Shown one piece after another: positions 15,101 through 27,300 of a stretch of DNA of 64,000 bases; position 1 is the stretch's first letter, and each line of letters opens with the position of its first letter. A program made the position numbers and the translations under genes. Source of the stretch: Argopecten irradians (Eukaryota > Mollusca > Bivalvia > Pectinida > Pectinidae); the NCBI RefSeq assembly GCF_041381155.1, contig NC_091139.1, positions 8,866,383 to 8,930,382 of the forward strand, given 5' to 3'. The notes beneath the pieces were generated by a model. It searched no databases. It was not told the origin of the DNA and saw nothing but the letters and a program-made list of their open reading frames with translations.

Positions 15101-16286
15101 CCGGTAACATACAAAGTTCAGGAGAGATTCTAAAAAACAAACCAAAGTAAGTACTGATAACATACAAAGTTCAGGAGAGATTCTAAAAAACAAACCAAAG
15201 TAAGTACCGGTAACATACAAAGTTCAGGAGAGATTCTAAAAAAAAACAAACCAAAGTAAGTACCGGTAACATACAAAGTTCAGGAGAGATTCTAAAAAAC
15301 AAACCAAAGTAAGTACCGGTAACATACAAAGTTCAGGAGAGATTCTAAAAAACAAACCAAAGTAAGTACCGGTAACATACAAAGTTCAGGAGAGATTCTA
15401 AAAAACAAACCAAAGTAAGTACCGGTAACATACAAAGTTCAGGAGAGATTCTAAAAAACAAACCAAAGTAAGTACCGGTAACATACAAAGTTCAGGAGAG
15501 ATTCTAAAAAACAAACCAAAGTAAGTACCGATAACATACAAAGTTCAGGAGAGATTCTAAAAAACAAACCAAAGTAAGTAACATACATACATATAGTGTT
15601 ATAGGATTTCCCCTCATTTTCATTTGAATGCAGTGTATTGTAAATGCTGTTCAGCTGAACATAATTTATATTATTTTAGTAATTGTTGTCAGAATGATCA
15701 AATTTATACAGTTCAGTCGATCAAATTTTGAGGTAGAAATTTAAGAATATGACCAAGAAACCACAAAAAGAAACAGGACAGACACTGTTTACTCTGCTAC
15801 CATGAAAATTATCTGATGTTATAAAGATTGTTTAATTGCTGTACACATATTTTTTTTATTAGTATCCCAGTTTTGCTAACAACTGTATATAGTATTATAT
15901 CTGGTACATTGAGATGTGTTTCCTATGTAGGTGTCTAACAAAGAACTCCAGTGCTGTGATAGAGATCGAGTTTGAGCGACCAGTCTGTCTTGAGCTGTAT
16001 AAAGATTTTAAAGACCTTGGGAGATTCATGTTGCGGTATAGTGGTTCTACAATAGCGGCCGGTTTGGTGGAAGAGGTAAGGGGTCAAAGTACTTGGACAG
16101 ATATCGATCTAGATTTGATTTTCAATATTGATTCAGTGAATATTATGGAAATGAGGAAACCATGGTTAACCTTACTTAAGAATTTTACAAAAATTCAGAT
16201 TTTTATATTAATGGCTGTCTATTATGTTGCAGATCCTAAAAAGCAAAATGAAAGCAGACGACACACAAGGTGCTTCAGCATACTGA
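115..16286 (+). CDS. HBS1L: HBS1L, HBS1-like translational GTPase (5' end outside window)
   Basis: HBS1 is an EF-1A/eRF3-family GTPase that works with Pelota (Dom34) in the cytoplasm to rescue stalled ribosomes in no-go and non-stop decay. Exons that join in frame with GT-AG borders: 115-168, 8775-9105, 9292-9374, 10131-10290, 10702-10814, 11426-11542, 12134-12367, 13201-13374, 13989-14084, 14446-14549, 14993-15093, 15931-16075, 16233-16286 (TGA at 16284), about 587 codons. All GTPase motifs are visible: GHVDAGKST (G1, starts exon 10131), RGVTMDI (switch I), DAPGH (G3), NKMD (G4, exon 12134) and SGLSG (G5). Two beta-barrel domains follow, ending in [17 protein letters not shown]. The N-terminal exons lie upstream of the window. 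Lengths and phases close perfectly, so the gene looks intact. Several of its splice junctions are duplicated (separate entries). Confidence 0.95.
648..2107 (+). CDS. HBS1L: Alternative terminal exon of HBS1L, Ski7-like short isoform
   Basis: A long exon opens after the AG at 646-647 and reads about 485 codons to a TAG at 2105-2107. The exon at 115-168 ends in phase 1 (one G left over). Both this exon (G|GC GAT) and the GTPase exon at 8775 (G|AT TTT) accept that phase, so the transcript can either end here or skip to the GTPase. In other animals the short HBS1L isoform made this way acts as the Ski7 equivalent, bridging the cytoplasmic exosome and the SKI complex. The protein is Ser/Lys-rich and low in complexity, with about nine spaced copies of an S-L-x-x-L-A/T motif (for example VSLADLAGQ and LSLADLAKS). 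A conserved-looking tail carries [12 protein letters not shown] and ends [11 protein letters not shown]. Isoform function is inferred from gene architecture; the exon itself is clear. Confidence 0.78.
2634..2639 (+). terminator. Candidate poly(A) signal for the short HBS1L isoform
   Basis: An AATAAA hexamer lies about 530 bases after the TAG of the alternative terminal exon, inside the intron of the long isoform. It is a suitable place for intronic polyadenylation. Other A-rich hexamers lie further downstream, so which is used is not known. Confidence 0.4.
2803..2908. repeat. Short palindromic MITE-like element
   Basis: Two arms of about 38 bases, starting near TATAGCACAGGGACCTGGCA and mirrored at 2868-2908, flank an AT-rich centre. 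The flanks are TATA-rich, as expected for a TA target duplication. It is a non-autonomous inverted-repeat element or foldback; no coding capacity. Confidence 0.6.
3016..3199 (+). mobile_element. tRNA-derived SINE
   Basis: The head resembles a tRNA promoter: an A-box-like stretch in CCTTGGCCGAGTGGTC, then a B-box-like GGGTTGCGAGTTAGAATCC. The body contains the motif TTTTTCTCTGGGTACTACTG followed by a cytosine-rich CTTTCTTCCACCAACAAACC block. A second, diverged copy lies at 10,994-11,215 in another intron of the same gene, with the same order of parts. It is not a functional tRNA because the acceptor stem does not close. Confidence 0.7.
3193..3412. repeat. MITE-like inverted-repeat element (CTCGATACTCCAGG family), copy 1
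   Basis: The left end reads CTCGATACTCCAGGAGTTCC and the right end is its inverted form (CCGTGGAATATCGAGG). Inner arms pair across GTAAAACTGAAGGCAAC and its complement. The same family recurs at 8065-8372, 22,795-22,932, 50,005-50,292, 51,240-51,345 and 53,318-53,600, so it is a dispersed non-autonomous family. Confidence 0.6.
4896..7089 (+). repeat. Composite dispersed repeat of the GGTGACC / GGGGCCAAAAGG type
   Basis: The block opens with GTCTCATGGTGACCTATT and closes with GGCCTGTAGGCCTCTTGTTT. Between them, a module of about 300-400 bases occurs about four times, each containing GGGGCCAAAAGGGGT, AAAATTTCAAAAATCTTCTT and a statement like GTGAATTATATGACCCTGGG. I know this style as a common, probably non-autonomous repeat of mollusc genomes; its class is uncertain. 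A TTAA-flanked inverted-repeat element (5708-6498) is nested in it, so that insertion is younger. Confidence 0.6.
5708..6498. mobile_element. TTAA-flanked inverted-repeat DNA element (non-autonomous), nested
   Basis: The ends AGGGACATGAAC and GTTCATGTCCCT are perfect inverted repeats, bounded on both sides by TTAA (5704-5707 and 6499-6502). TTAA target duplication is the hallmark of piggyBac-type transposition. The 791-bp interior has no long reading frame, so it would depend on a transposase elsewhere. It sits inside the dispersed repeat at 4896-7089. Confidence 0.75.
8065..8372. repeat. MITE-like inverted-repeat element (CTCGATACTCCAGG family), copy 2
   Basis: The left part (GATAATGCAGTGGTTACTAT) is mirrored on the right by GATAGTAACCCCTGGAGTAT. 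Inner arms include AAAACTGAGGGCATTTCAAG. It lies in the HBS1L intron just before the exon at 8775. Confidence 0.55.
9424..9553 (+). repeat. Short tandem repeat of about 60 bp in an HBS1L intron
   Basis: Slightly over two copies of a unit containing GATTCTATTTCTCTCAATC and TTAACTTTGAAGTTTAA. The array begins about 50 bases after the donor at 9375. Confidence 0.65.
9601..9633 (+). pseudogene. Decayed copy of the start of the HBS1L P-loop exon
   Basis: After an ACAG, this reads GCCATGTCGATGCTGAGAAG, matching the first bases of the true exon at 10,131 (GCCATGTTGACGCTGGGAAG) with three differences. Two are silent wobble changes. In the exon's frame it would encode GHVDAEKII and then stop, so the P-loop is spoiled. 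It is an intronic relic of a duplication of the 3' splice junction plus exon start; beyond about 30 bases the similarity ends. Confidence 0.6.
10641..10664 (+). pseudogene. Probable decayed copy of the start of the switch-I exon of HBS1L
   Basis: AGATCTGATGTTACCATGGG is followed by TATT and resembles the true exon start at 10,702 (ATCTCGTGGTGTTACCATGG, then ATATT), with a gap of about three bases. It lies 59 bases upstream of the real junction and keeps an AG before the copied part. Short match, moderate confidence. Confidence 0.45.
10994..11215 (+). mobile_element. tRNA-derived SINE, second copy
   Basis: A-box-like GTGGCGGTTGAGTGGTTAAG is followed by B-box-like GGGTCGCAAGCTCGAACCTT. The body then has GGTTTTTCTCCGAGTATTGT and TTTCCTCCACCAATAAACC, in the same order as the copy at 3016. 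The tail is AT-rich with repeated TAATAA. It is in the HBS1L intron after exon 10702-10814. Confidence 0.7.
12965..13095. repeat. Foldback MITE-like element in an HBS1L intron
   Basis: An arm with ATGAAATTTATCAAACTTGT is mirrored by ACTTGTTTAATAAATTTCAT, with shorter internal mirrored blocks. No coding potential. A related AT-rich stretch with CACGAGTGAGTT and its partner lies at 9,900-10,015. Confidence 0.5.
13823..13904. repeat. Small inverted repeat
   Basis: CAGGCAATATTTCTT and its exact complement AAGAAATATTGCCTG close a loop of about 50 bases containing repeated TTTCACAT. It could form a stem in the pre-mRNA, just upstream of a duplicated acceptor. Confidence 0.55.
13925..13988 (+). repeat. 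Duplicated 3' splice site of the HBS1L exon at 13,989
   Basis: A 32-bp unit containing TTTGATTGGTATCTGTTACAG plus the first exon bases GTGTGATGTTA occurs twice, with AG at 13,956 and 13,988. Only the second acceptor continues the protein ([10 protein letters not shown]). Use of the first would read [12 protein letters not shown] and then a stop. Confidence 0.85.
15059..15585 (+). repeat. Minisatellite built from an HBS1L exon-donor junction (53-bp unit, about 10 copies)
   Basis: The unit holds the last coding bases of exon 14993-15093 (from AAAGTTCAGGAGAGATTC to AACAAACCAAA), the donor GTAAGTACCGG and ten intronic bases, then repeats. Copies are nearly identical; one has extra A residues near 15,240. 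Only the first donor (15,094) preserves the reading frame: reading through it gives AAG TAA at once. The low divergence suggests recent amplification. Confidence 0.9.
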
Positions 16287-16489
16287 GCTGCCAAAGTTTA
16301 GACCAGGCAGGATTTCTCTTACATTTTAGAAACACAGACAAAATTAAATTACTTTTAAAAGACAATTTATGATTCTGTGTTAAACATGGAATCATAATGA
16401 CTTTCTCCCAACTTGTGTTCAAGGAGTGATGCTACACTTAATTTGCAAATCTTATAATCCATGTATGGACTGGGGAAAGGATCATATGG

Positions 16490-16680
16490 TGTGTGTAGGC
16501 CCTCTGTATGGATATTACATAGGGATATGGATGTGTAGTATTCGCCCCGATCATGGATATGAAACAGAAAATGAAGGAGTGTTGGCCCTCTGTATGGATA
16601 TTACATAGGGATATGGATGTGTAGTATTTGCCCCAATCATGGATATGATGAATCATGGATGAAGGAGTGTTGGCCCTGAT
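16490..16680 (+). repeat. Tandem duplication in the HBS1L 3' UTR
   Basis: Two copies of about 90 bases containing GGCCCTCTGTATGGATATTA and GATATGGATGTGTAGTATT, with a few substitutions between them and a short third remnant (CATGGATGAAGGAGTGTTGG). Confidence 0.8.
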
Positions 16681-18520
16681 CTGGTACATGATAAAGCTTT
16701 GGTTCAGCATCAAATGTTATTTATTTATGTAGTGAATACATAGCAATGCGTTGTTAAATTTAGTTTTGATTATTGTTACATATGGAATGGTAAAGCTTGT
16801 TCCAGAATTCATTGATTGCTTTTTGAAAAAGATACAGATGTATGACAATTATTACTTTTCATCAGTATTTCTGATCATTGGTATATGATATTATATTACT
16901 TGATAAATAGCAGCTGGGTGTCTAAACAATTGCCTCCCATCTATATATTGCAGAGATTAAGTGAGAAAAGGCTTTACTTTTTTTAAATGTCAGAGCTATT
17001 TATTTTGCCGATGGAGTATTCAAAGTAGAAGAATTAATTTGATCAGACGTTTTATGTTTTGGAGGTATAACATACAAATCTGAGTACATGTATGCTTTTT
17101 GTCATGAACTGGTTCGCATGTTGTTAAGAGTAATCTCAGAATTTTGTGTTATATCTCCATAACATAAAACATGTATTAAAATTAAATCTTTTAAAAATTT
17201 ACACTGAAAATATATTTTGCCACAAGATTTGAGAATACTGTATATGTGCGTGTGCTTTTCTTCTATTTGATACCCATGTGCATTCCCTTACATCTTCTTT
17301 CTTTACCAATACAACACTAAATATTCTTTGATAATTCCACATTTCTTTATTGTTTTATGTTGCCTTGTCAAAGTCTTAAGACAACTGATGAAGTTAATCA
17401 ATCTTTATCTGTTCATTTTTGTTTCTCCTTCGACAATAGTTACCGGAATATGGATAGAGACTAGAGGATCTTTTAGTGAAAGCCAATTGACCTTAAAGAT
17501 GTATTTCTAACTGAAATGGTTTATATAATTTATTAAAAAACAATGAAGATAATAATATTATATTATCAGGCTTAGTATGGATAATTACCCACAATTCTTG
17601 TCTGAAGTATGGCTTGATGTGTGATATGATTTGGTCTAGGTTATGTGATTGATTTTTACCAGAATCCATCATTTTCTGATGAATGTAAGTTATGTCTTTA
17701 ACGGTTTTATCATATCTCTGATAACTATTAGTTTTTTCAGTAAAAGACCTCTGTGATTCATGTTACCATGACCACACTGCACGGATGACTTGGCAATAAA
17801 ATGGTTTGGAGTAAAAATTGAGGTTGATGTTTTGTTTATTTTATGGGTTAATATCCTTATAGAAGGACATGCAGGTATATATCAAGACAGCCATAGAAGA
17901 CAAGTGTTCAATAGGCCTGTGTATTGCTTTCTTGCTAGTTATAGTAATTCTATACTGTACTGTATATGGGCTGGTGACCATTCTCATTAAGTGCCCATAC
18001 ACTTGCCATAAAAGTTTGTATCGAAATATTTCCTGATAGGACACACTACTAAAGAGATTACAACAAAAAAATGCCTGAAAATTTTGTGTTCTCATATAAA
18101 TATGCATGTGATGGCAAGACTTGGTTGTCAGCATCAATGCGTGACTTGGTCGTCAGACATGGGGTACGTTTATTATCCTGGTAGCCTAAATATAATCAGA
18201 CATATCATTCATTACCAAAGCAACTTACCAGGTGTTTTGTATAACTACAATATCAACCTGTTGCTCTCATCAACAGCACAGGAAGGGGAGATAACTATTA
18301 ATCAGGCAAGGTAACTTATATTACTATCCCTGGATTACTCTCACGAGTCCAGTACCCTGCATCTAAAATTGATTGAGAGAATCCATTTCACAACATGACA
18401 AGAAAGGGAGATAACTATAAAATATACCTGTATCTTTCATCAACAAGACAGGAAGGGAGATAACTACAAATATATCTTTGGTCTTTAATCAGGGGAAACT
18501 AATTAAATATATAAGCTTAA

Positions 18521-18875
18521 AGATGCTCCACCGCTGACAAATGGTATTTTTTCACTATCAAAAACAAAGGCAGACGATTTAGTATTTTTCTTCAGTTATA
18601 AAAGTTACTAACTTTGCATCATTACCACTATTGAAAAGTTTGAGCTTCTAATTTTACTTCAAGTTAAAAATATGAAAAATATTTAATTGCATCCCGAAAA
18701 AATTCCGTGACACTATATCCTATATGGAATAAAGTAATGATTGCGCATGCACCAAATTCGAAATAAATTATCTAATGTTATTTTTGTGTTAATTAGGCAT
18801 ATATATACACGATTAAACACCAATTATTGTTCAAATGATGAATATCATTTATGCTCTGTCGGCGGTGGAGCATCT
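18521..18875. mobile_element. TTAA-flanked inverted-repeat element, AGATGCTCCACC family
   Basis: The ends AGATGCTCCACCGC and GCGGTGGAGCATCT are perfect inverted repeats, flanked by TTAA at 18,517-18,520 and 18,876-18,879. It is 355 bp, non-coding and piggyBac-like by target site. Confidence 0.75.
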
Positions 18876-19230
18876 TTAAATTCACCAACATGAGATCAAG
18901 AACTTAGTTGCAAACTACCAATATCTAAAGCAGTTAAAAAATATTGTTGAAATTCTAAACATGAAATGAATACTTGAAACTAAGTTGATTTATCACGAAA
19001 CTACAAAATTGTGCAACTGCATACTGGGAAAACAAATATTATCATTTCTTGTTTTGTTTCGTTTTGTCACAAATTTAGATTCTTTTAGCTGATTTATGAT
19101 TTTTGAGGACCTGCTATTACCCAAGTGTAATGCAAATGCAGGTTTCAATTTCAGTAGCTTATAGGCTTATTTCCTTTCTCTAAAAACTTTTTCAAATGAA
19201 ATGAAGTAATGGGGAATGACCATTTATTAA

Positions 19231-19670
19231 AGATGCTCTTCCACCGACACAGCATACACGATACCTCTCATTTGAATAATAACTGATGTTTAAACATGTA
19301 TATTTGTGTCTAATTAACATACACAATAATTTATTTTGGTTTTGCTACATGCACAATCGGTACTACTTCATATTCCATATAGAGCATAGTGCCATGGATT
19401 TTTTTCAACAATACATACAAAATAATTTATTTTGCTTTTAATGCGTGCGCAATCAGTACTAAATTTCGTATACCAGGTAGGACAGAATGTTTTCGAGATG
19501 CAATTAATTGTTTTTAATATTTTTATCTTACAGTAAAATAAGAAACTCAAACTTTTCATTGATGGTAATTGTGTAAAGAAAGTAACTATTGTAACTAGAG
19601 AAAAATACCAATTCATCTGCTCATGATTTTGATAGAGAAAATATTACCATTCGTCGCCAGTGAAGCATCT
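19231..19670. mobile_element. TTAA-flanked inverted-repeat element, same family, more diverged
   Basis: The ends AGATGCT and AGCATCT are flanked by TTAA at 19,227-19,230 and 19,671-19,674. Interior words such as TTTTGCTTTTAATGCGTGCG resemble the copy at 18,521, which lies only 350 bases away. 440 bp, no reading frame of note. Confidence 0.65.
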
Positions 19671-20060
19671 TTAACATGTACAAGACCTGTGTTTCAGGAG
19701 AATGTCATAATTGTTTTAAAATCTAGGAGTTTCATAATCTTTCAGGAGAGACGGTACAATTGAAATTTCAGGAGGTACAGGGTGTACTTCAATATACTAT
19801 CTGTATGCTAGTATCTAAGATGATTTAGCCCAAATCAGGTGGTATCACAGCTAGCTTTAACCGGAAAAAAGTGTCGGGTACCACCTGATACTGAAACCCC
19901 AGAAAATCTACACCACTGATCATGAATTAATTGTATGTCTGTTGATTCTGAGTACATGTATATAAACAATGTTCTATGCTGACTAGCATGTATATTCAAA
20001 CCTCATTGGGTGTAAATTATAACATAGACAATATATATGTTTCAACAACAAATTGAATAT

Positions 20061-20066
20061 TTTATT
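20061..20066 (-). terminator. Candidate OSER1 poly(A) signal
   Basis: TTTATT on the top strand gives AATAAA on the minus strand, about 630 bases past the OSER1 stop. This would make a 3' UTR of ordinary length. Confidence 0.45.
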
Positions 20067-20697
20067 ACCATGAATACATTAAAGTTGTTTTTTAATTCAA
20101 AATATTTAACCTTTGACATCAAATTGGCAAGAGGTGGTAAACCCCCTTTTCTTCTGCTTGTATATATGACAACACCTGAACAAAATACAAGCATAAAGGA
20201 ATAAATAATAATAAAAAAATGGTGACAATATGAAAATACCAAGATGTGAACATTAAGAACTGAATATTTGCAGAGCTGAAGCAAAAAATTCTAAACGTAC
20301 TACTGACAGCCACAGAACAAATAATAGACTCCATGAAACAACCAAACACTAGCTGTAATATGCTCATTATAATAATTTGGAATCAAATGGACATGATATA
20401 TATTCCGTAAGACAGTATTGCAATCGTTTATACCAGGTTGTCTCCCTTGAACATCTGTTTTGTTTGACACATTTTTCCAAAACTGCAATGTAAATAAGTG
20501 CCATGAAGAAAAACTTTGAGGTGAATTTTGATTTTTCTGAGCAACTAATTAAGAAAATAGAGTAACCGAATAATGGTGCATTGTATATATTTACAACTTA
20601 AAATGGACATATGATCATGACCCAGGATATGAACAATGCAAGCAATTAATAGGCAACTTAACCCAAATAGCACTGAACACAAATCTGGTGCATATTT

Positions 20698-22343
<1,646 letters not shown>

Positions 22344-22794
22344 TTTACTGAAATGGAAAACAGATCAAAGTTGAAACCAGTCTTTAATAGTTAAGTTTAG
22401 CATGTATTGAATGATTTATATATGTATAGGTGAAGTTCACCATGAACATGTATGTAGATGCATGGGAATTTGAATCATTATTGAGCTTAAGTTACTATCA
22501 TGATCACTGTTGTTATACTCCTGGAATATATATATATGAAGGTTGTGTTCGAGGACAGATCTAAATGAGACAGGTAATTTGATCCTCTGATGTATGTATG
22601 TATCAAATATGAATTGAAAAATGCTGCACAGGTATACGTACACTGTAGTTGATTGTGTGGCTTTGAATTTGCATTTGATAATTGGATGTTGCTGTTTGAA
22701 ATAATTCTCTGCAGGCTTGTGATTAGCTACTGTTGTTGTAGTGGAAAAGATAACACCTTTTGACAAAGTCAGTGATCAGAAGGTTTTTTTTTCT

Positions 22795-22932
22795 GCTACA
22801 AAAATAGCTAGCCTGTGATTGGTCATTTTTTATCTCCTGAACTGCCTTCATCAGTTTTGCTTTGACATATTCCATAAGGTGGTCACATATAACGACAGTT
22901 AGTATATTAACCCCTGGAATATTGAGGATGTA
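22795..22932. repeat. MITE fragment (CTCGATACTCCAGG family), copy 3
   Basis: AGCCTGTGATTGGTCA, GAACTGCCTTCATCAG and ATTAACCCCTGGAATATTGAGG match the right half of the element at 3193-3412. The left half is missing or too diverged to see. Confidence 0.5.
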
Positions 22933-23163
22933 TGAAAATAATGTGATACATGTATTCATGTCAACACACTATTTATCAATACACAACAAACAACATTCAT
23001 ATGAACAAGTTTTAAAATTAATAAAAAAAATATATACATGTAACATATATTGTATAATATAATGAAGTACTAACATGGTACAAAGTACCCTTTTTAAATA
23101 AAAGTTTTATCACAACGTTTGTGCAACTGGACAACAAAGTGATCATGAGTTATCAGCACAAAT

Positions 23164-23215
23164 AGCTACTGTTGTAGCGAAAAAGGTGATATCTTTTCCG
23201 CTACAACAGTAGCTA
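23164..23215. repeat. Near-perfect short palindrome
   Basis: GCTACTGTTGTAGCGAAAAA is mirrored by the complement ending GCTACAACAGTAGC, with GATATC near the centre. Diverged pieces of the same word occur at 22,725-22,800, so this is likely the end of a small dispersed element. Confidence 0.55.
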
Positions 23216-23943
23216 CAGCACAAAATGCACCAGAATGTAGCTGATATCAGCTAACGATTGACGTCTATGAAGAGGTATCATGTATAAGACTTACTGGAAC
23301 GGGCTTAATATAAAAAATTGTTAACTTGTGCCCAATCCTTTTTGTATTGTAAAAATTACAAATAAAATATGTTTAAATCAAGTCTTACACAAATAGATGT
23401 TTCTAGTAAAATGAGAAAAATAACCCCCCAAAAAATCAAATCAAGAGTAAAAAAACATTTTTAGTTTATTTTACACGTTATTAAATCGACTTTAGAAAAT
23501 GGATTGGGAATGCCAAAAACATAATGAAAGTTGATCTTATAATCCACTGCTCAAAATCCAAAACTTTCAATCCGAGGTCGAGGTCCTGTTCAGTGGATCA
23601 GAACTTCAGCCTAGTTCAGGAGATGGGTGTTAGCTGATCGAACTTCGAATTCTTATTCTCAACAAAACACGTGTTTCTCGATATATTTACCTTTTTTTAA
23701 AGAATGTTTACAAGTCCAAAATTCAGTTGGAACCATCTAAGACCCTATGTTTGGAATCACATACGTTTCGTTGCTACATGAATCAGACACTACTCTACAT
23801 GCGATGTGATGTTAAAAATAGAACCGTTTCATCAGGTTGTGTTTATAAACATGTTGCTGAATCACTTCCTGTCAAGGGGTTTCTAAGACAAGGGATATAA
23901 AGCAATCGCCAAAAATTCAATTTATTATCGTGCATCAACTCAC

Positions 23944-24062
23944 CTTACCAATGTTGGCAAAACAATTTTTGCAAGTTTCACATATTTTGTCCTATTTTGC
24001 ACAAAAACTGTTACTCAATATTTACTACGCGAGTCAAAACTTCGCGTCGCCATTATTGTCTT
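23944..24062 (-). other. Probable 5' UTR exon of OSER1
   Basis: On the minus strand a stretch ending CATTGGTAAG is followed by GTGAGTTG, a good donor, and coding exon 1 of OSER1 begins just inside an acceptor at 22,347. No coding content. The 5' limit is inferred from the nearby CRE. Confidence 0.4.
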
Positions 24063-24358
24063 GTGGATGACGTCATGTTGTTTGTTATAGTTAGTAAGAA
24101 AATAGTGTACATTTAATCAAATAATATTACACAAGGCATTTATTTCTAAAATTAAAAACAATAACGTGTTACTAATTATTTGATAACTACTATTTTATTT
24201 TATGAAATATCAATACACACATAGTGATGACGTAGACAACACGCGACGTCAGCATGAGCACCATACGTCGTATAATGAAGGGGATGCATACACTGAGCTA
24301 AAGATACCATATTTTAACAAATATATCATAGAACAGAAGAGTTTAACAATTGTTAGAA
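24063..24358. promoter_or_regulatory. Bidirectional promoter between OSER1 (-) and the MTDH-like gene (+)
   Basis: The two genes are head to head with about 300 bases between the OSER1 5' exon and the MTDH-like ATG. A perfect CRE palindrome TGACGTCA lies at 24,068-24,075, with further GACGT words at 24,228 and 24,245. No TATA box is evident in the expected place for either gene. CREB/ATF control is plausible but is inference from the motif. Confidence 0.5.
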
Positions 24359-27300
24359 ATGGAGATAACAGAGGTTGTAGCCCCACACGTGGCAGTACCT
24401 GTATTCGGCGTTCTACTGTGTGCATTTCTTGTTTTTGCGTTTGGTTTCAAGTCGCCTGCCCAGCCACCGAGTTTCAATTTTGATGAGGATGGCAAGAAAA
24501 AGAAGCAGAAGAAAGCTAAGGTATACCGATTTTTAACTGTCTTGATGTTTTTTTTTATTAACCTGAACCAAACATGTTATGCATTGAATATTCAATTAAA
24601 AAAGTCTATTCTAGCCCATAGCGGTCATTTCTGATATATCTGCTGCCCACCAGCAGCTCGAGAATTCAATTTTTGTCCATTCTGCAGTTATCTTCAGATT
24701 AGACTTCAATACCACATGTTCTTTTAGATGGTTTATATAGATACGTGCTTTTCATGAGCATGTGCATGTACACCTCGGTATAGTAGTAAACTTGTTGAGA
24801 GGGCAATCCAGTCATCGAGACAGCTGCATAAAATAGATCATTCCTATGACAACAAGCTCGAGGGACATTAAATCCTTGTAATATTTATAAATATCTGCAA
24901 AGTTTAGAAGTAAGGTACATGTACCTGATTATTTAATTTAAAAAAAAATGTGCATGCAGGCATCCAATTAAGAATGTGAAAGTTTTATTTTATACAAATA
25001 AAAATAATCTTGGTGACATCAGTTAAGTGGTATCTGTTTCAAAACCTTCTTGTATGATGTAATCGCTTAGTTGACATCATTGTTAAGCTAAGGCTAGCTT
25101 TTGGAGATGTAATAAAGTTTCTTCAAACAATGACATACTGTACTCCTTACGCGTACTATGGACTTCCGGTTGCTTAAAATAATGTATATACAGTCATTTC
25201 ATTAATGTCAAAATGTAAAATAGTTAATACCTCCACAGATTTTTGCTCCAGGAAGCAATTAATTAAATCTTGGAGTATTATTAAAATATGTAAAAAATAC
25301 TACAAATTACATAATGAAAACTTGTATACATAAAATAATATATGGTAATGATAAATTATTTGATTTTAAAACAAAAAAAAGAAACCTGCACAAACAAATT
25401 TTATCTATATTGCATTATGTTTATGACTGATTGTTTGCACTATCAGTCTATTACCATAACTTTTATACATGTATGTAAATTTAACCCATATCTTTTTTAT
25501 TCCTTGCATCTTATGGTTCAAGTAAGAGACCATGCGATAGCTATATATAGCCACAACATAAAATCTCTTTTTGTGTTTCTTCAAATGAGATTCAATGCGC
25601 CATGCCATAAACTTTGAAAATAAAATTTGAGACAACTGTCTTCTGCTGAAAAACAACTTTTAATTTAATTGTTTTATTTCCTTTATAAACCACCGGTCAC
25701 CTGTTTGCCATTTTGACATCTTGGTAGACTGCAAAATTATAAATTAATATAATGCCATCAACAACACAATTATATATATATATATATATAGTCACATCAC
25801 AATTAATTCACATTCATTCTTACAACATAAAACCTATGTAAATTTTAAACAGAATTATTTAAGTCGAAAAATGGTAAGAAATAACATTGTATTTTTTGGC
25901 TATATATATAGTTTTCGTCCAGCCATTTTGTTTACTTTTAGTGCGTAACAATTAAATGCGCATGCGCGAAACTTCGACAACACAATCAATCGTAGCTTCA
26001 TTTGCATACTATTCTGTCTGGCAGACTATCATAATAAATCAAGTATTTCCTTCAATTTTGTATTCAAGACACATTTATTCAATCTCATACACATAAAAAA
26101 ATTAAATTGAGGTATTTTCAATATGTTTTTTCATCTTTTCTTCCGTTTATCGGATTTTACAAAAAAATATTTATATGGTTGGGCGAAACCTACCTTTAAA
26201 TTTCATACTCTAAGCTATATTTTCAGACAAAAATATTACAACTTACAGATTTCAAAGAAATACTATGATGTAGATAATAAATTTCATTAAAAGACTTCTT
26301 TAAACAGAGACTTTATTGCATTGTCCTTTTAAAGAAATATGAGATACAATTATTAATGTAGAGATTTAAACTTCTCCACACCATATCCTTAGAGTTAGCA
26401 CATGTAGGACACGTATACCTATATAGGCAGCTGTGAGATAAGACTTAAGGACTATTGATTTTATCAGAGTCCATGCCTGTTCTAACTCTGATGTACACTT
26501 TTCTTTACAATCTCATTTTAAGCGATGTGGTGAATAATATCAATCTGTTTTCCATTTCAGTGTTAGATAATATATATAACGCAGACGGTGTACAGTCACT
26601 CTCTATCAAAATAACGCTATAGATTTTATCTGACTTTTATAAAGATAACACGTATAAATTTAAAGCTTTCAATTTATTCCATAAACCCAGAGCTTTGATG
26701 AAAATGCAGTTCTTAAAGATTTATATTAGTTAATGATAAGTCAGGATTTATCTGTCAAGTAAGTGTGTAAGAGACATATTGATTAGTTTATTTCCAATTT
26801 TTTTTTTTTCTAAAACTAAATCCATTTTCCTGCATGATATAAATATATATTGTGCTTAGTGATTGAAGAATTTAAAAGTATCAATAATTATAAATCCCTT
26901 ACATATGCATATGTCATATACTACTTGTACAGATGGATGCTTTTAAAATCCCTCAAAAAATGCAACAAAAAATTAAATAAATAACGAGTTGGTAATTACA
27001 TTAAGATTTGATGTACTATGTATATATATATATAAATCCTTTAAATTGGATACTGTATCCATGTTTTTTGCTATTTTCTGAATTATTTCCTGTATATATG
27101 TAAAAGACGAAATAAAACAAGCCTGCATAAATAATCTCTGCCAGAAAACATGCAGTTTAATTATATGGATACCAATGGATATAAACTTCTATTCTGATTT
27201 TAAAGCTGGTATTATCTTTCAATATGATTTTCATTGCTGAGAAAAGAAAGTTTTTATGATTGATATTTAATTTTAACCACATGTTTGTGTTTTGTAGCAA

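Larger units (their letters stand above)
16287..20040 (+). other. HBS1L 3' UTR and intergenic DNA
   Basis: No further coding exon is seen between the HBS1L stop and the tail of OSER1. The stretch holds a tandem duplication at 16,490-16,680, an AATAAA at about 17,794 that could end HBS1L transcripts, and two related TTAA-flanked elements (18,521 and 19,231). The remaining DNA is AT-rich with nothing I recognise. Confidence 0.6.

Noticed and set aside
24202-24483. Alternative 93-codon frame over the MTDH-like first exon
   Set aside because: It conflicts with the frame that continues through five downstream exons.
26540-26562. Cryptic acceptor for the MTDH-like gene (same CTGTTTTCCATTTCAG word as the OSER1 coding exon 1 acceptor)
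   Set aside because: No open exon follows and the shared word is a polypyrimidine tract that can recur by chance.
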